DNA of 64,000 nt from Janthinobacterium sp. TND4EL3 (GCF_900156175.1 NZ_FTMV01000003.1:1-64000); one strand, 5' to 3'. Counted from the stretch's first letter, positions 26,843-35,251 are shown. Numbers and translations are program-made. Notes: generated by a model not told the origin, from the sequence alone.

Positions 26843-28420
26843 ATGACTCTCCGTTCGCGCATTCTGTTGTTGTGTTTCAGCACCTTGCTGGGCATCGTCC
26901 TCATCGCTTCCTTTTCCCTGTATTCGCTGCGCCAGACCATGATGGCCGAGCGCGTCGAGCAACTGACGGTGCTGGTGGAGCTGGCCAACGCCTCGGTGGA
27001 AAAGGCATATGCGCTGGAACAGTCGGGCAAGCTGACGCGTGAGCAGGCCCAGCAGCAGGCCAGGCTGGCCATCGGCAGCTTCGTCAAGGACGAGATGTAT
27101 TATTTCGTGCGCGATTTCAGCACCGACTTGCTGTACGTGCACCCGAATGCGTCGCGCATCGGCGTGCCGCAAAAGAACATGAAGCAGTCGGGCGACCGCT
27201 ACCGCGCCGCGCTGGCCAACAGCCGCATCGGCCTGGTGCAGGCGGACGGCACGCGTCCCGGCGTGAAGGAGCCGGTGGCGAAGATGTATGCCGTGGTGAA
27301 ATTTGCGCCGTGGGACTGGCTGATCGGCACGGGCACCTACATCGATGACATCAACCACAAGTTCTGGGCCCAGGCGGGCGTGCTGCTGGCCATCGGCGGC
27401 GCGCTGATGCTGGTGGTGGGCGCGCTGGCGGCCCTGATGCTGCGCCGCATCCTGGCCCAGCTCGGTGGCGAACCTGATTATGCGGCGGCCATCGTGGCGC
27501 AGATCGCCCAGGGTGACCTGACGACGCAGATCGACACGCGCCCCGGCGACACGTCCAGTCTGTTGATGGCGATCAAGGCCATGCGCGACAACCTGGCGCA
27601 TCTGGTAAGCCAGGTGCGCAACGATGCGGAATCCATTTCCACGGCGTCGGGCGAAATCGCCTCGGGCAACCACGACCTGTCGGCGCGCACGGAACAGCAG
27701 GCGGGTTCCTTGGAAGAAACGGCTTCCACCATGGAAGAGATGACCTCCACCGTGCGCCAGAATGCGGACAATGCGCGCCAGGCCAACCAGCTGGCCATTT
27801 CCGCCTCGCAAGTGGCGAGCCAGGCGGGCGGCGTGGTGAGCCAGGTGGTCGACACCATGGGCGCCATCAATGCCTCGTCGAAGAAGATCGGCGACATCAT
27901 CGCCGTCATCGACGGCATCGCGTTCCAGACGAATATTTTGGCCCTGAACGCGGCCGTGGAAGCGGCGCGCGCGGGCGAGCAGGGCCGTGGTTTCGCCGTC
28001 GTCGCCAGCGAGGTGCGCAACCTGGCGCAGCGTTCGGCTGCTGCCGCGAAGGAGATCAAGCAATTGATCGACAGTTCCGCCGAGCAAGTGGGCGCCGGTG
28101 AAAAACTCGTGGCCCTGGCGGGCGAAACGATGGAAAAGGTCGTTTCCAGCGTGCAGCACGTCACCGATATCGTGGCCGAGATTTCCTCGGCCAGCGCCGA
28201 GCAGAGCGCCGGCATCGAGCAGATCAACCAGGCCATCGTCGAGATGGACAACATGACGCAGCAAAACTCGGCCCTCGTCGAGCAGGCGTCGGCGGCGGCG
28301 CAAGCGATGAACGAGCAGGCGGCCGGCCTGGCGCAGATCGTCAGCGTGTTCAAGGTGGGCGCGGCGGCAGCCGTGCCGCGTTCCGCCGGCACGGCGGCCC
28401 AGGTGCGTTTGCCACGCTAA
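26843..28420 (+). CDS. Methyl-accepting chemotaxis protein with periplasmic Cache domain
   Basis: The 525-residue chemoreceptor has an N-terminal membrane segment, a single-Cache periplasmic domain (about residues 30-180, with [10 protein letters not shown] and [14 protein letters not shown]), a second membrane segment, a HAMP region and a signalling coiled coil. The hairpin tip contains the invariant [33 protein letters not shown] region read in parts around residues 360-400. There is no C-terminal pentapeptide for CheR. Cache domains of this type bind small organic acids. It is monocistronic, with a terminator at 28449. Confidence 0.95.
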   Translation: MTLRSRILLLCFSTLLGIVLIASFSLYSLRQTMMAERVEQLTVLVELANASVEKAYALEQSGKLTREQAQQQARLAIGSFVKDEMYYFVRDFSTDLLYVHPNASRIGVPQKNMKQSGDRYRAALANSRIGLVQADGTRPGVKEPVAKMYAVVKFAPWDWLIGTGTYIDDINHKFWAQAGVLLAIGGALMLVVGALAALMLRRILAQLGGEPDYAAAIVAQIAQGDLTTQIDTRPGDTSSLLMAIKAMRDNLAHLVSQVRNDAESISTASGEIASGNHDLSARTEQQAGSLEETASTMEEMTSTVRQNADNARQANQLAISASQVASQAGGVVSQVVDTMGAINASSKKIGDIIAVIDGIAFQTNILALNAAVEAARAGEQGRGFAVVASEVRNLAQRSAAAAKEIKQLIDSSAEQVGAGEKLVALAGETMEKVVSSVQHVTDIVAEISSASAEQSAGIEQINQAIVEMDNMTQQNSALVEQASAAAQAMNEQAAGLAQIVSVFKVGAAAAVPRSAGTAAQVRLPR

Positions 28421-28448
28421 CCCGGGCGCCCATGTAGACGCAGCACAC

Positions 28449-28477
28449 GTTCCTTCATCGTTGAAGGAACTTTTCAT
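28449..28477 (+). terminator. Terminator after the chemoreceptor gene
   Basis: GTTCCTTCA (28449-28457) and TGAAGGAAC (28462-28470) form a perfect 9-bp stem with a 4-nt loop, followed by TTTTCATTT. Confidence 0.8.
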
Positions 28478-28532
28478 TTGGCCAGCTGTCCAACTTTCCT
28501 TGGTCCCTTGGGGACGTCTATACGAGGTGAGC

Positions 28533-29402
28533 ATGACGGACGGTTTTTCCTATCACGCGGCGTTCGCCCGCAACCTGGGCTGGGTCACGCAGGCAGAGCA
28601 AAACAGCTTGCGCGGCAAGCGCGTGGCCATTGCCGGCATGGGCGGCGTGGGCGGCGTGCACTTGCTGACCCTGGCCCGGCTGGGCATCGGCGCCTTTCAC
28701 ATCGCCGACTTCGACACCTTCGATATCGCCAACTTCAACCGCCAGGCCGGCGCCATGATGTCCACCCTGGGCCAGCCGAAGGCCGGCGTGCTGGCGCGCA
28801 TGGCGATGGACATCAATCCCGAGCTTGACATCAAGCAGTTTCCCGACGGCATACACGACAGCAACCTGGCCGAGTTCTTTGCCGGCGTCGACCTGTACGT
28901 GGACGGCCTCGATTTCTTCGCCTTTCCCGCGCGCCAGGCCACCTTCGCCACCTGCGCGCGCCTGCGCATACCGGCCATCACGGCCGCGCCGCTGGGCATG
29001 GGCACGGCCGTGCTCAATTTCCTGCCCGGCGGCATGACGTTCGAAGACTATTTTGGCTGGGGCGACTTGCCGGAAGAAGAAAAAGCCCTGCGCTTTCTCG
29101 TCGGCCTGGCGCCGGCCGGCCTGCACGGCCCGTATCTGGTCGACCCGTCCGCCATCAACCTGAAGGAGCGGCGCGGACCGTCCACCATCATGGGCTGCCA
29201 GCTGTGCGCGGGCGCGGCCGCCACGGAAGCCTTGAAAATCCTGTTAAAACGGGGCAAGGTACTGGCCGCGCCCCATGGCATGCATTTCGATGCCTACCGC
29301 AACAAGTTCGTGCATACCTGGCGTCCGGGCGGCAACCGCCACCCGCTGCAACGGCTGGCAATGGCCATCATCAAGCGCCGGCGTGCGGCGCAGGGGGCGT
29401 AA
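28533..29402 (+). CDS. E1-like (ThiF/MoeB fold) adenylyltransferase, unknown pathway
   Basis: The 289-residue protein has the E1/ThiF Rossmann core: the nucleotide loop MGGVGGVHLL (about residues 36-45), the adenylation arginine in NFNRQ, and a late GCQLCAG with one CxxC pair. MoeB and ThiF normally have two zinc CxxC pairs, so this is a divergent, one-pair form. E1-like enzymes adenylate the C-terminus of a ubiquitin-like protein or other substrate. No ubiquitin-like, sulphur-carrier or thiamine/molybdopterin genes are nearby. The ATG at 28533 follows GAGGTGAGC. The nitroreductase gene starts directly after its stop, so they form one operon. Confidence 0.85.
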   Translation: MTDGFSYHAAFARNLGWVTQAEQNSLRGKRVAIAGMGGVGGVHLLTLARLGIGAFHIADFDTFDIANFNRQAGAMMSTLGQPKAGVLARMAMDINPELDIKQFPDGIHDSNLAEFFAGVDLYVDGLDFFAFPARQATFATCARLRIPAITAAPLGMGTAVLNFLPGGMTFEDYFGWGDLPEEEKALRFLVGLAPAGLHGPYLVDPSAINLKERRGPSTIMGCQLCAGAAATEALKILLKRGKVLAAPHGMHFDAYRNKFVHTWRPGGNRHPLQRLAMAIIKRRRAAQGA

Positions 29403-30503
29403 ATGACGCAAGCACCGCAGCTCGATCCCATACTGGAAAACATCCTCGACCAGGCGCGCTGGGCGCCCAGCGGCGACAACACGCAGCCGTGGCGCTTTGA
29501 GATCGTCGAGCCGCGCCACGTCGTCGTGCATGGCTTCGATACGCGCAGCCACTGCGTGTACGACCTCGACGGCCATCCCAGCCAGCTGTCGCTGGGCGCC
29601 CTGCTCGAAAGCCTGGCGCTGGCGGCCAGCAGCCACGGCTTGCGCATGGAAGCGCGCCGGCGCATGGCCATGCCCGACACCCTGCCCACCTTCGACGCCT
29701 ACCTGGTCGACAGCCCCGGCCTGCTGCCCGACCCGCTGGCGGCCTTTTTGCCGCAGCGCAGCGTGCAGCGGCGCCGGCTCAGCACGCGCCGGCTGCGCGC
29801 CAGCGAAAAGGCCGCGCTCGATGCCTGCTTGCCGCCCGGCTACACGGTGCAGTGGTACGAGGGCGCGCGCGCGCGCCTGGCCTGCGCGCGGCTGATGTTC
29901 GCCAATGCCCGCCTGCGTCTGACCATGCCCGAGGCGCACAAGGTGCACCGCGACGTCATCGAGTGGGGCGCGCGTTTCAGCGCCGACCGCATCCCCGACC
30001 AGGCGCTGGGCGTGGACCCGATGACGGCGCGCCTGATGCGCTGGGTCATGCAGAGCTGGCGCCGCGTGGATTTCTTCAATACCTGGCTGGCCGGCACGCT
30101 GGCGCCCCGGCTGCAGATGGACTTGCTGCCTGGCATCTCCTGCGCCGCGCATTTCGCGTTGCTGGCCGATGCGTCGCCGCGCCATGTCGACGATTACGTG
30201 GCCGCAGGGCGCGCCATGCAGCGCTTCTGGCTGACGGCCACGCGGCTGGGCCTGCAGTTGCAGCCGGAACTGACGCCGCTGATCTTCGCCCGCTACGTGC
30301 GCGAACGGCGCACCTTTTCGCGCACCGAAGGCATGCCGGAGCTGGCGCAGGAGCTGGCGGTGCAGTGCCAGGCCGTGCTGGGGCCGGCGGCGTTTGACCG
30401 GGCCGTGTTTCTCGGGCGCATAGGCGCCGGGCCGGCGGCCCAGGCGCGCTCCTTGCGCCGGCCGCTACGCGAGCTGATCGTCGCGCCGGCCAGCGGGCCA
30501 TGA
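29403..30503 (+). CDS. Nitroreductase-family protein coupled to the E1-like gene
   Basis: The 366-residue flavoprotein-type protein has the nitroreductase opening ARWAPSGDNTQPWRFEIV (residues 18-35) with the FMN phosphate-binding residues, and a C-terminal AGRAMQRFWLTATRLGLQLQ typical of the fold. It is longer than simple nitroreductases (about 200 residues), with an inserted middle part. The ATG begins at the base after the E1-like stop (TAAATG), so translation is coupled. The last 211 nt are antisense to the end of the PEP-CTERM gene on the other strand. FMN-dependent oxidation of an E1-activated peptide is one possible role; this is speculation. Confidence 0.85.
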   Translation: MTQAPQLDPILENILDQARWAPSGDNTQPWRFEIVEPRHVVVHGFDTRSHCVYDLDGHPSQLSLGALLESLALAASSHGLRMEARRRMAMPDTLPTFDAYLVDSPGLLPDPLAAFLPQRSVQRRRLSTRRLRASEKAALDACLPPGYTVQWYEGARARLACARLMFANARLRLTMPEAHKVHRDVIEWGARFSADRIPDQALGVDPMTARLMRWVMQSWRRVDFFNTWLAGTLAPRLQMDLLPGISCAAHFALLADASPRHVDDYVAAGRAMQRFWLTATRLGLQLQPELTPLIFARYVRERRTFSRTEGMPELAQELAVQCQAVLGPAAFDRAVFLGRIGAGPAAQARSLRRPLRELIVAPASGP

Positions 30504-31510
30504 GGTGGCGCGCCGCGCCGCCGGGGCGCCAGCGCCAATACGCCCAGGCCGGCTGCCAGCAGCGGCAAGGTGCCCGGTAGCGGCATCGGCGTGGCCGCCG
30601 GCACATAGGCCAGTTCGGAGCTGTTGAGCATGTTCAACACCAGGGTATAGCTGCCGGCCGCCAGCGCGTCCGTGACGGCGCCATACTGCCCGCCGCACGT
30701 CGTGCCGATGCCCGTGCCCGTGGGCGCGCCGCAGCCGCTGGGGTCATAGGTAAACACGCTGCCGCTGGTCAGCGGCGTCTGCGCGTAGCCCGTATTGAGG
30801 CTGGCGGCATCGGCCAGTTCCGTGCCGCCCAGGATGCCCGAGCCCAGGCTGCCGTCGGGCGCCCAGTTGAAGACGATGGCCCCGTTTTCGTCGATGATGG
30901 TAAACGTCAGCGCCATGTTGGTGGTGGCCGCCGAACCCGTGGCGGCCAGCGCGTCCAGGTACAGCTGCATGTAGGGCTGGGCCTGGAAGTCGAAGGCCAG
31001 GGTGGCGCCCGGCTGGCCGACGACGAAATTGACGGCCATGGCCGTGGCGGAGCCGTTGCGTCCCGAAGCGTCGGCGCTGCCGCCGCCCGTCAGGAAGGTT
31101 TCCGCCGCATTTACCGTGTGCGTGCTGGTCGAGCCCGGTGGAAAAGGGGGGATCTGCGAGCTGACGATTTGCGCCTCGCCGCGCGCGTACGAGGCCTGGC
31201 CCATGCCTTGCTGCGTAAAATCGTTTTCCCCTTTGCTGACGGCGCCGCGTGTCGCTTGTGGTGCATCAATCTGGTTGGCGCCTCCACGGATGACGCTGCT
31301 GCCGTTGACGGTGGCCGTCGTGCGCGACAGGTCGATATTGCTGATGACCGAGGTGGTGCCGGTGGGAGTGCTGATGACCAGGCCAAAGATGTTCGTGTAG
31401 GAGTAACCGTAGGCGGCGGCGCTGGCGCCGCCGCTGGCTGCCAGCAACAGCATGGCCAGCAGTATTGCGGGAACGCGGGGAACGGAGCCGCTGCTGAAAA
31501 AATTTCTCAT
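30293..31510 (-). CDS. PEP-CTERM protein with antisense C-terminal extension
   Basis: The 405-residue product has a signal peptide (to about residue 32), a mature domain starting AYGYSYTNIFGLVIS, and at about residues 309-332 a PEP-CTERM sorting tail (PLPGTLPLLAAGLGVLALA then PRRR). Such tails are cut by exosortase. Unusually the frame does not stop there: about 73 more, basic and low-complexity residues follow, encoded entirely antisense to the last 211 nt of the nitroreductase gene. A tail beyond the arginines would not suit exosortase processing, so a stop codon has probably been lost. Homologous to the next gene (31649-32632) over its length. Start ATG 31510 with GAGG. Confidence 0.85.
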   Translation of the reverse strand: MRNFFSSGSVPRVPAILLAMLLLAASGGASAAAYGYSYTNIFGLVISTPTGTTSVISNIDLSRTTATVNGSSVIRGGANQIDAPQATRGAVSKGENDFTQQGMGQASYARGEAQIVSSQIPPFPPGSTSTHTVNAAETFLTGGGSADASGRNGSATAMAVNFVVGQPGATLAFDFQAQPYMQLYLDALAATGSAATTNMALTFTIIDENGAIVFNWAPDGSLGSGILGGTELADAASLNTGYAQTPLTSGSVFTYDPSGCGAPTGTGIGTTCGGQYGAVTDALAAGSYTLVLNMLNSSELAYVPAATPMPLPGTLPLLAAGLGVLALAPRRRGAPPHGPLAGATISSRSGRRKERAWAAGPAPMRPRNTARSNAAGPSTAWHCTASSCASSGMPSVREKVRRSRT

Positions 31511-31566
31511 GAAACATCCTCATCGCCTGGCCGGTACGGTGGCATGGTAGTGTCGACGGCGCCAGG

Positions 31567-31583
31567 CTGTAAGGAAAGCCGAC
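31567..31583 (-). promoter_or_regulatory. Shared PEP-CTERM upstream motif, copy 1
   Basis: CTGTAAGGAAAGCCGAC on the plus strand lies 57-73 nt before the ATG of the PEP-CTERM gene at 31510. It differs in one of 17 bases from the copy at 32796-32812 upstream of the paralogous gene. I see no sigma-54-type box between this copy and its gene. Confidence 0.55.
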
Positions 31584-31596
31584 AGGCTTGCCGCAT

Positions 31597-31625
31597 AAAA
31601 AAGGCGAGGAGATACCCCCTCGCCT
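31597..31625 (-). terminator. Terminator after the second PEP-CTERM gene
   Basis: On the minus strand GGCGAGG (31618-31624) pairs with CCTCGCC (31603-31609), followed by six T (31597-31602). It ends the transcript of the gene at 31649-32632, so the two PEP-CTERM paralogues are separate transcription units. Confidence 0.85.
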
Positions 31626-31648
31626 GTGAGTCCCCCCTGTTGCATGGT

Positions 31649-32632
31649 TCAGGCGGCAAGCTTGCGGCGGCGGGCGTAGCCCAGGCCCGCCAGGCCCAGG
31701 CCCAGCAAGGCCAGGGTGCCGGGTTCCGGCGTGGCAGCTTGTTTCACCAGGTCCACGCTTTCCACCGCGTTCAAGGTCAAGGTGTAGTTGCCGGCCGTCA
31801 GGGCATTGCTGACCGAGCTGAAGTTGCCGCCGCAGCCCGTGCCCACGCCCGTGCCCGTGGGCGAGCCGCAGCCGGTGGGGTCGTAGGTGAACAGGTTGCC
31901 GCGCGTCAGGAAGTTGGTCGCCAGGCTGGTGTTCAGGTTGGCGTCATCGGTGTTCTCCGTGCCGCCGAAGATGCCCGAGCCGACCACGCCATCGGGCGTC
32001 CAGTTGAATACCGTGGCGCCGGTGGCGTCGGTGATGGTGAAGGTGACCACCAGGTTGGCCGTCGCCGTGGACAGGACGCCCACCGTGCTTTGCAGGAAGA
32101 CCTGCATGAAGGGCGAGGCCAGGAAGTCGAAGCTCAGCGTCGCCGTGGGCGAGCCGACGACGAAATCGACGGAGAAGCCCGTGGTCGAGCCGTTGCGGCC
32201 GGATGCGTCGGCCGTGCCGGATGGACCGTCGAGGTGGGCCTCGGCCACGTTCACGGCCTGGGTGGAGGTCGAGCCCGGCGGGAACGAGGGGAACTGCGTG
32301 CTGACGATCTGCGCATCGCCGCGCGAATAGTTGCCGGCGGGGCCTTGCTGCGTGAAGTCGTTCTCGCCCTTGGTGACGGCGCCCACGTTGGCGCGCGGCG
32401 CGTCGAGCGAACCGGCGCCGCCGTTGATGACGCTCACGCCGTTCAGGGTGGCCGTGCTGCGCGAGATGGTAGTGCTGTTGGCCACCGTGATCTGGCCCGT
32501 CGGCACGGCGATCACCAGGCCGAAGATGTTGTTATAGGAATAGCCGTAGGCGCCCGCTTGTGCGCTACCGGCTGCGCACAGCATGGCCAGTGCCGCTGCG
32601 GCCGGGAGCAGTTTCAATTTAGAAAATTTCAT
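31649..32632 (-). CDS. PEP-CTERM protein, intact
   Basis: The 327-residue protein has a signal peptide ending SAQAG, a beta-rich mature domain beginning AYGYSYNNIFGLVIA, and a classical PEP-CTERM tail (PEPGTLALLGLGLAGLGYA then RRRKLAA at the very end). It should be exported, handled by an exosortase and linked to extracellular polysaccharide. It is about 55-60 percent similar by eye to the protein at 30293-31510. The ATG at 32632 is chosen because GAGGTG lies 6 nt upstream; a GTG at 32641 is in frame. A sigma-54-like promoter and an upstream motif lie in its leader. No exosortase gene is in the window. Confidence 0.92.
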   Translation of the reverse strand: MKFSKLKLLPAAAALAMLCAAGSAQAGAYGYSYNNIFGLVIAVPTGQITVANSTTISRSTATLNGVSVINGGAGSLDAPRANVGAVTKGENDFTQQGPAGNYSRGDAQIVSTQFPSFPPGSTSTQAVNVAEAHLDGPSGTADASGRNGSTTGFSVDFVVGSPTATLSFDFLASPFMQVFLQSTVGVLSTATANLVVTFTITDATGATVFNWTPDGVVGSGIFGGTENTDDANLNTSLATNFLTRGNLFTYDPTGCGSPTGTGVGTGCGGNFSSVSNALTAGNYTLTLNAVESVDLVKQAATPEPGTLALLGLGLAGLGYARRRKLAA

Positions 32633-32706
32633 TTTGTTCACCTCGTGGTTGAGTGAGTCTGGAAGTCTTGCCTGAGTCCTGTCGGCAGGTGCTCATGGCC
32701 AGACTT

Positions 32707-32723
32707 AAGCGACTTCCATGCCA
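32707..32723 (-). promoter_or_regulatory. Sigma-54 (-24/-12) promoter of the PEP-CTERM gene
   Basis: On the minus strand TGGCATGGAAGTCGCTT matches the sigma-54 consensus TGGCAC-N5-TTGCW closely, with GG and GC separated by exactly 10 bases. It lies about 75 nt upstream of the ATG at 32632. Sigma-54 control of PEP-CTERM genes through a PrsR-type activator is known in related bacteria. Confidence 0.7.
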
Positions 32724-32795
32724 GGGCAGGAGGTTCTTTTGAAATCAAGGACTTGGCGCACTGCTGTTGACGTAGTGCAGGTGCGGCCAGGCGCG

Positions 32796-32812
32796 CTGTA
32801 AGAAAAGCCGAC
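32796..32812 (-). promoter_or_regulatory. Shared PEP-CTERM upstream motif, copy 2 (candidate activator site)
   Basis: CTGTAAGAAAAGCCGAC on the plus strand repeats 16 of 17 bases of the motif at 31567-31583. Here it stands about 75-90 nt upstream of the sigma-54-like promoter at 32707-32723, the usual place for an enhancer-binding protein. Confidence 0.55.
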
Positions 32813-32821
32813 GCCGGGCCG

Positions 32822-34030
32822 TCACTGCAGCAGCGCTTGCATATGCGTGCGCAGGCGCGGCCCCGGCAGGCAGGCCTGGAATGCCGTCGCCAGTTGCCGC
32901 GCGGCCAGCCGGGTGGGGCTGTCGTCGAGCAGGCGCGTGGCGGCACGGCGCAGGGCCGTTTCCTGGAAGCGGTCGGCGCGCAGCAGCAGGCCGGCGCCGG
33001 CGCCCACGACGCCGTGCATGTTGAGGAACTGGTCGAGGTTGCCGGCGATGCCGATTACGGGCACGCCGGCCGTCAGCGCCTGCTGGCTGGTGGGACTGCC
33101 GCCGTTGCAGATCACGACACTGGCGCGCCGGGCAGCCGCGTCGCCGGGCAGGAAGGGGGCGACAAAGGCGTTCGGCGGCACGGCGTCGAGGCGGATGGTG
33201 CCGGCCGTGGCCGCCAGCACGGTGACGGGCAGGGGCGCCAGTGCGCGCAGCACGCGCGGCAACAGCTGGCCCTGGCCGGAACTGCCCAGGGTGACGTAGA
33301 TGATGGGGCGTCCGCTGCTCAGTTCAGGCCGCCGCCACCAGTCCGGCAGTTCGAGGGGCGGCGCCCAGATGACGGCGCCCAGGTAGTCGTGCGTGGGCGG
33401 CATGGCCTGGGGCGGGAACAGTTGCGCGATATCCGCATACAGGGTGCGGTCCGCATCCGTGTAGGTGCGGCGCAGGTCGCTGCCCAGCGACGCCAGGCCG
33501 TGGCGGCGGCGCACGCGGTTCAGCGGCGCGGCGTGCGCGGCGAAGGCCAGCGGGCGGATCAGGCGGAACAGGGGATCGGCCAGCCAGACGGGCAGCACGC
33601 CCGTCAGGGGCAGGCTGGGCACCGTGTAGTGCTGGCGCACATACGGACTCCAGTAGGCGTTGCTGACCGCAAGGTAGGGTATGTGCTGCAGGCGGGCGCT
33701 GACCGATAGCGACAGGCGGAAGTCGCCGATCACGAGGTCGGGCCGGACGGCTTGCAGCAGGCGCAGGTCGTCTTCCACGTAACGCAGCAGCGTGCTTTCC
33801 GTGTAGACGGGCTTGCCGCTGGCCAGCGCCTGCAGAAATTGTTGAGAGGAAATACTGTCGATATGCCAGCGCCGGAAGGACGCCTGCTGGAAGCAGAAGT
33901 CGTAACCGTCGGTGCACGCAAAATGCACCTCGTATTCGTCCTCGGCCAGGCCCTGGGCCAGGCTCAGAGGGCGGCCTACGTGGGCCAGGGTCACGGCCTC
34001 GGCCATGAAAAGAATTTTTTTGCGCGCCAT
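32822..34030 (-). CDS. UGT/MGT-type glycosyltransferase (GT-B fold)
   Basis: The 402-residue protein is a GT1-like glycosyltransferase. The N-terminal domain starts KKILFMAEAVTLAHVGRPLSL and the C-terminal nucleotide-sugar domain has IYVTLGSSG and the late PVIGIAGNLDQFLNMHGV, as in macrolide and antibiotic glycosyltransferases. It transfers a sugar from a nucleotide donor to a lipid, polyketide or surface acceptor. It lies upstream of, and on the same strand as, the PEP-CTERM genes and could add sugars to the surface polymer. No donor-synthesis genes are nearby. Start ATG 34030. Confidence 0.85.
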   Translation of the reverse strand: MARKKILFMAEAVTLAHVGRPLSLAQGLAEDEYEVHFACTDGYDFCFQQASFRRWHIDSISSQQFLQALASGKPVYTESTLLRYVEDDLRLLQAVRPDLVIGDFRLSLSVSARLQHIPYLAVSNAYWSPYVRQHYTVPSLPLTGVLPVWLADPLFRLIRPLAFAAHAAPLNRVRRRHGLASLGSDLRRTYTDADRTLYADIAQLFPPQAMPPTHDYLGAVIWAPPLELPDWWRRPELSSGRPIIYVTLGSSGQGQLLPRVLRALAPLPVTVLAATAGTIRLDAVPPNAFVAPFLPGDAAARRASVVICNGGSPTSQQALTAGVPVIGIAGNLDQFLNMHGVVGAGAGLLLRADRFQETALRRAATRLLDDSPTRLAARQLATAFQACLPGPRLRTHMQALLQ

Positions 34031-34177
34031 TGCTTGCCGTCTTGCCTGCTTTCCCGGGAGTTAACGCCCATGCGTGCAAGGTTGGAGTGGCGCCGCGCCG
34101 TTTGGTTCCCCGGCCCTGCCACAGGCGGGCGCCGGGCATTCGCGGCATCGGCTACAGTGGTGGCAAAGGAGACCACC

Positions 34178-34351
34178 ATGCAGCCACCATTCCGTCCCGC
34201 CCCGCTGCGTGCGCACAGCACGCCAGAACCGGATATCCCGCCGCCGCCCGAAGGCGATCCGCTTGCGCCGCCGCCGGAAAAGCCGCCGCACGTCGATCCC
34301 GTGCCCGTCGAGGAACCGACGCCGCCGCCGCCGCCCGTCAGGATGGCTTGA
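34178..34351 (+). CDS. Small proline-rich protein, unknown function
   Basis: A 57-residue reading frame with a near-perfect ribosome site (AAAGGAGA, 34165-34172) before ATG 34178. About one third of the residues are proline, arranged in acidic PPPP-type runs, with no membrane or signal sequence. It may be an intrinsically disordered linker or scaffold peptide. The strong ribosome site is the main reason for believing it; composition bias alone could come from GC-rich DNA. Confidence 0.55.
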   Translation: MQPPFRPAPLRAHSTPEPDIPPPPEGDPLAPPPEKPPHVDPVPVEEPTPPPPPVRMA

Positions 34352-34584
34352 ACGCGGCTTGCCGCGCAACTGAACGGCAGCCGCGGCGTTGCCGCGCGCT
34401 GTTTATTTCCAGTCGGAAATGGATTGCGCAGGCGGCTCGATAGCCGCGCCAATTAAACAACAAAAATGCCAATAAACGTTGCCGAGTGGATACAAATAAA
34501 ACGCTAACTGCTGTGTGTCATGCGGCCGTCACGATTCTGTTCTTATAATGAGACATCATAAAAATTCTTGTACAGGAGACCATC

Positions 34585-34722
34585 ATGGGCAATTCCTTGC
34601 ATAACAAAATCTATCTGGGCAGGCGTCCCGTGATGACGGGAAAAAGCCTGATGGCGCTGGCGGTAGTGGGTGCCGTGGCCGGTTGCGGCTTGGCCTGGCT
34701 GCTGCTGCGCACCTACAAATAA
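34585..34722 (+). CDS. Small single-span membrane protein (45 residues)
   Basis: ATG 34585 is preceded by ACAGGAGACC and opens a 45-codon frame ending TAA at 34720. The product is basic at the N-terminus (HNKIYLGRRPVMTGK) and then has one membrane span (LMALAVVGAVAGCGLAWLLL) and the end RTYK. The topology should be cytoplasmic N-terminus. AT-rich DNA before it can hold a promoter. It is too short to be found by most gene callers; function unknown. Confidence 0.7.
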   Translation: MGNSLHNKIYLGRRPVMTGKSLMALAVVGAVAGCGLAWLLLRTYK

Positions 34723-34851
34723 GGGCGCCCGGGCCCGCGTTTCAGCCGCCCGGCCGCACGGCCGGCGGCGCCAGATTTGCGTTGCCTGTTGCCGATGCGC
34801 AGCGGGGCGCGTACCATGGGGGCCGAACACCTGGCCTTTTATGGAAAAGTA

Positions 34852-35220
34852 ATGAAGAACGAGAAATTAACAACCGATGAATATGACGCGCTGGAGCAAG
34901 TTGCACGCGGCATCAAGACCGAGCGCCCCAGCGCTTGCGTTGCCCGCAATGCCAAGCGCCTGTCCGGGCTGAAGCTGCTCAGCTACGCCCGCGATGGCCG
35001 TCTGTCCATCACCGAAAAAGCGCAGCAACTGCTGTTCCTGCGCCGCTGCATCATGGGGCTGCGCGCCGTGGCGACCGATCCGCTGACCAAGCTGGACACG
35101 GACGTGGCCTATTTCCTGGGCAAGAAAGCCCATATCGTGGCGCGCGCCGAGGGCGAGGGCCACGACATTTCCGACAAGGGCCGCGAATCGCTGGCCGACA
35201 TCGACACCCTGGGCCTGTAA
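34852..35220 (+). CDS. Helical cytoplasmic protein, unknown function
   Basis: The 122-residue product is soluble and rich in lysine, arginine and glutamate (EKLTTDEYDALEQVARGIKT ... GRESLADIDTLGL), with a possible winged-helix-like middle (LKLLSYARDGRLSITEKAQQLL). A strong terminator follows 8 nt after the stop. The ATG at 34852 is the best start, though the ribosome site (GGAAAAG) is weak. I do not recognise a family. Confidence 0.7.
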   Translation: MKNEKLTTDEYDALEQVARGIKTERPSACVARNAKRLSGLKLLSYARDGRLSITEKAQQLLFLRRCIMGLRAVATDPLTKLDTDVAYFLGKKAHIVARAEGEGHDISDKGRESLADIDTLGL

Positions 35221-35228
35221 GGCCTGCA

Positions 35229-35251
35229 ACCGGCCCCTGGGGCCGGTTTTC
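35229..35251 (+). terminator. Terminator
   Basis: ACCGGCC (35229-35235) and GGCCGGT (35241-35247) form a GC-rich stem followed by four T, directly after the gene ending at 35220. Confidence 0.75.

Noticed and set aside
34165..34351. Treating the proline-rich peptide as random GC-rich coding
   Set aside because: The strong ribosome site and clean stop made me keep it as a feature, with lowered confidence.
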